A stretch of 64,000 nt of DNA from DATJHM01 sp035493895. GTDB lineage: Bacteria; Chloroflexota; Ktedonobacteria; Ktedonobacterales; Ktedonobacteraceae. Under the pieces are notes generated by a model. It did no database searches. It was given only the letters and a program-made list of their open reading frames with translations, and had not been told where the DNA came from. This document shows positions 63,003 through 64,000 of this stretch, in pieces. The stretch is taken from the NCBI GenBank assembly GCA_035493895.1, contig DATJHM010000162.1, forward strand, positions 1 through 64,000. The letters run 5' to 3'. The position numbers were made by a program, and so were the translations under genes. Positions within the stretch are counted from its first letter, which is position 1. Every line of letters begins with the position of its first letter.

Positions 63003-63875
63003 TTAGAGAGAATAGGCGTATGCGTGCTCTAGATCAGGGATGCCTGCATCGACGCGCTCAAGATCGGCATTGAGCAGACTTGCGACCGATGGGCTCTCCA
63101 ATGGGACGATTTCTGGCTCGATGACAAGAAATTGTTCGATTGAGCCTTCTTGTAATCGCTGAGCCAAAAAAGGCTCCTGATGAATCGTGCGAAAAGCCTC
63201 TCGTAATCCCTGCTTGATCCGGGCATCCAGGCGTACAGAAACCACAACATCTGCCTCCCTTGAGACATTATAGGTGCCCAGTTCGCGCAATCCCTCTGTC
63301 AGGATGCTGCTGTTTCGCAACACAAGATCGAGGACACTCGCCTCAATGATCGCAGCATCGGCCTCGCCATGCAACACCATACGCAAGGCCTGCATATATG
63401 AGCAGGTCTCTACCGTTTTAAACAAATTTGTGAGAGGACAGACATTGCATGCTTGTAAGATTCGCTCAATTGATTGGTGGATAGTCTGTTCATCTTCCGC
63501 ATGCCCTCTGGAGCAATAGGAAAAAATACATTCCTGAAGATCAGCAATCTCATGGCAGGGACTCTCTTTCCGTACCATGATCTTCAATTTGCTTTTTTTA
63601 CTGATCGCTCGTTCGCAATCTGGTACAGCATTGCTCAAAACAGGTATGGCAATACGCTCTACAGGACTGGGTGCCTGATTGGCCAGATAGGCATAGTCAG
63701 AAGCCGCAATAAAACCGGCGTCTATAAATCCCAGTGAAAAATCATCTAAAGCCTCTCCATTGAGGAGAATAGATGGAATACCAGTGAATTTTTCTATATA
63801 TTCTGTCACATGCTGGTACATTTTATAATCAGCTGATGCGAGATATGTCGCAAAAAGCAGTGTAGTATCATTCAC
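63003..63875 (-). CDS. PhnD-like periplasmic-binding-fold protein without signal peptide
   Basis: A 290-residue protein resembling phosphate/phosphonate-type solute-binding proteins: LLFATYLASADYKMYQHVTEYIEKFTG-type start (near residues 4-30), a lobe with GFIDAGFIAASDYAYLA, and GEADAAIIEASVLDLVL. No signal peptide or lipobox is seen, so it may be a cytoplasmic sensor or orphan binding protein. The GTG at 63875 was chosen because AAGGGGG lies six bases upstream; an ATG at 63911 would add 12 residues and has no ribosome site. No permease or ATPase is adjacent in the window. Confidence 0.72.
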   Translation of the reverse strand: MNDTTLLFATYLASADYKMYQHVTEYIEKFTGIPSILLNGEALDDFSLGFIDAGFIAASDYAYLANQAPSPVERIAIPVLSNAVPDCERAISKKSKLKIMVRKESPCHEIADLQECIFSYCSRGHAEDEQTIHQSIERILQACNVCPLTNLFKTVETCSYMQALRMVLHGEADAAIIEASVLDLVLRNSSILTEGLRELGTYNVSREADVVVSVRLDARIKQGLREAFRTIHQEPFLAQRLQEGSIEQFLVIEPEIVPLESPSVASLLNADLERVDAGIPDLEHAYAYSL

Positions 63876-64000
63876 AATGGCCCCCTTAGGCTTTGCTACC
63901 CTTTCCCTCATAAGAAAATACTTTTCTCACAGGAAAAACACGCTATCACACATCCACGAAGTCAGATATCTTGACAAAATACCCCTGATGAGTCTTTTAT

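Overview
The window looks like chromosomal DNA of a Ktedonobacteria-type (Chloroflexota) soil bacterium with moderate GC. This is inferred from gene content, because no rRNA is present. The clues are multi-gene arrays of Ser/Thr kinases fused to WD40 propellers, a XRE/NB-ARC/WD40 giant, Thr-Pro-rich linkers, multi-GAF histidine kinases and several ECF-like sigma factors.

Layout. (1) 1-421: the 3' half of a tRNA-Arg(CCT) at 351-392, probably the end of an element integrated to the left. (2) 422-5543: a membrane protein, an inositol-monophosphatase-like enzyme and a 1167-residue XRE/NB-ARC protein with 14 WD40 blades. (3) 5826-22488: a signalling and peptide region. It holds a six-GAF histidine kinase, two receiver/phosphotransferase-like paralogues flanking a sigma-like protein, a 78-residue peptide beside a GrrM-like radical SAM/SPASM maturase, then a divergent pair of STAND-type ATPases, one fused to FG-GAP and HEAT-like repeats. 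(4) 22708-31827: four co-directional kinase-WD40 genes in an A-B-A'-B' pattern. (5) 31822-37320: a methyltransferase, small proteins, a cell-wall hydrolase-like protein, a kinase with a LecA-like lectin ectodomain and an F420-type oxidoreductase. (6) 37412-47446: a sugar catabolism and transport cluster with a divergent ROK repressor, a 33-bp operator, TIM-barrel epimerase, M24 peptidase, FGGY kinase, HPS/KGPDC-like enzyme, a collapsed binding-protein copy, two permeases and a Tat-type binding lipoprotein. (7) 47544-51389: a dehydrogenase and a zinc/manganese-type ABC transporter. (8) 51390-52943: an AT-rich patch with two long perfect palindromes, a twice-repeated promoter-like motif, a small membrane protein and an ECF sigma factor. 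(9) 52976-64000: an Rrf2/NAD(P)-binding pair, QueF plus a YhhQ transporter, a LuxR-type STAND regulator, Nramp, a TetR-P450 pair, a glycosyltransferase and a PhnD-like protein.

The strongest candidate for something new is 14332-15749. The small peptide ends with three aromatic-X-Asn triplets (WRN, WEN, FGN), the shape expected of a three-residue cyclophane (triceptide) substrate. It lies beside a radical SAM/SPASM enzyme of the matching type and among large NTPase and signalling proteins. Other notable points are reciprocal loss of catalytic residues in the duplicated kinases, a kinase-lectin receptor, a covarying leader hairpin in front of two binding-protein copies, and a perfect 54-bp palindrome.
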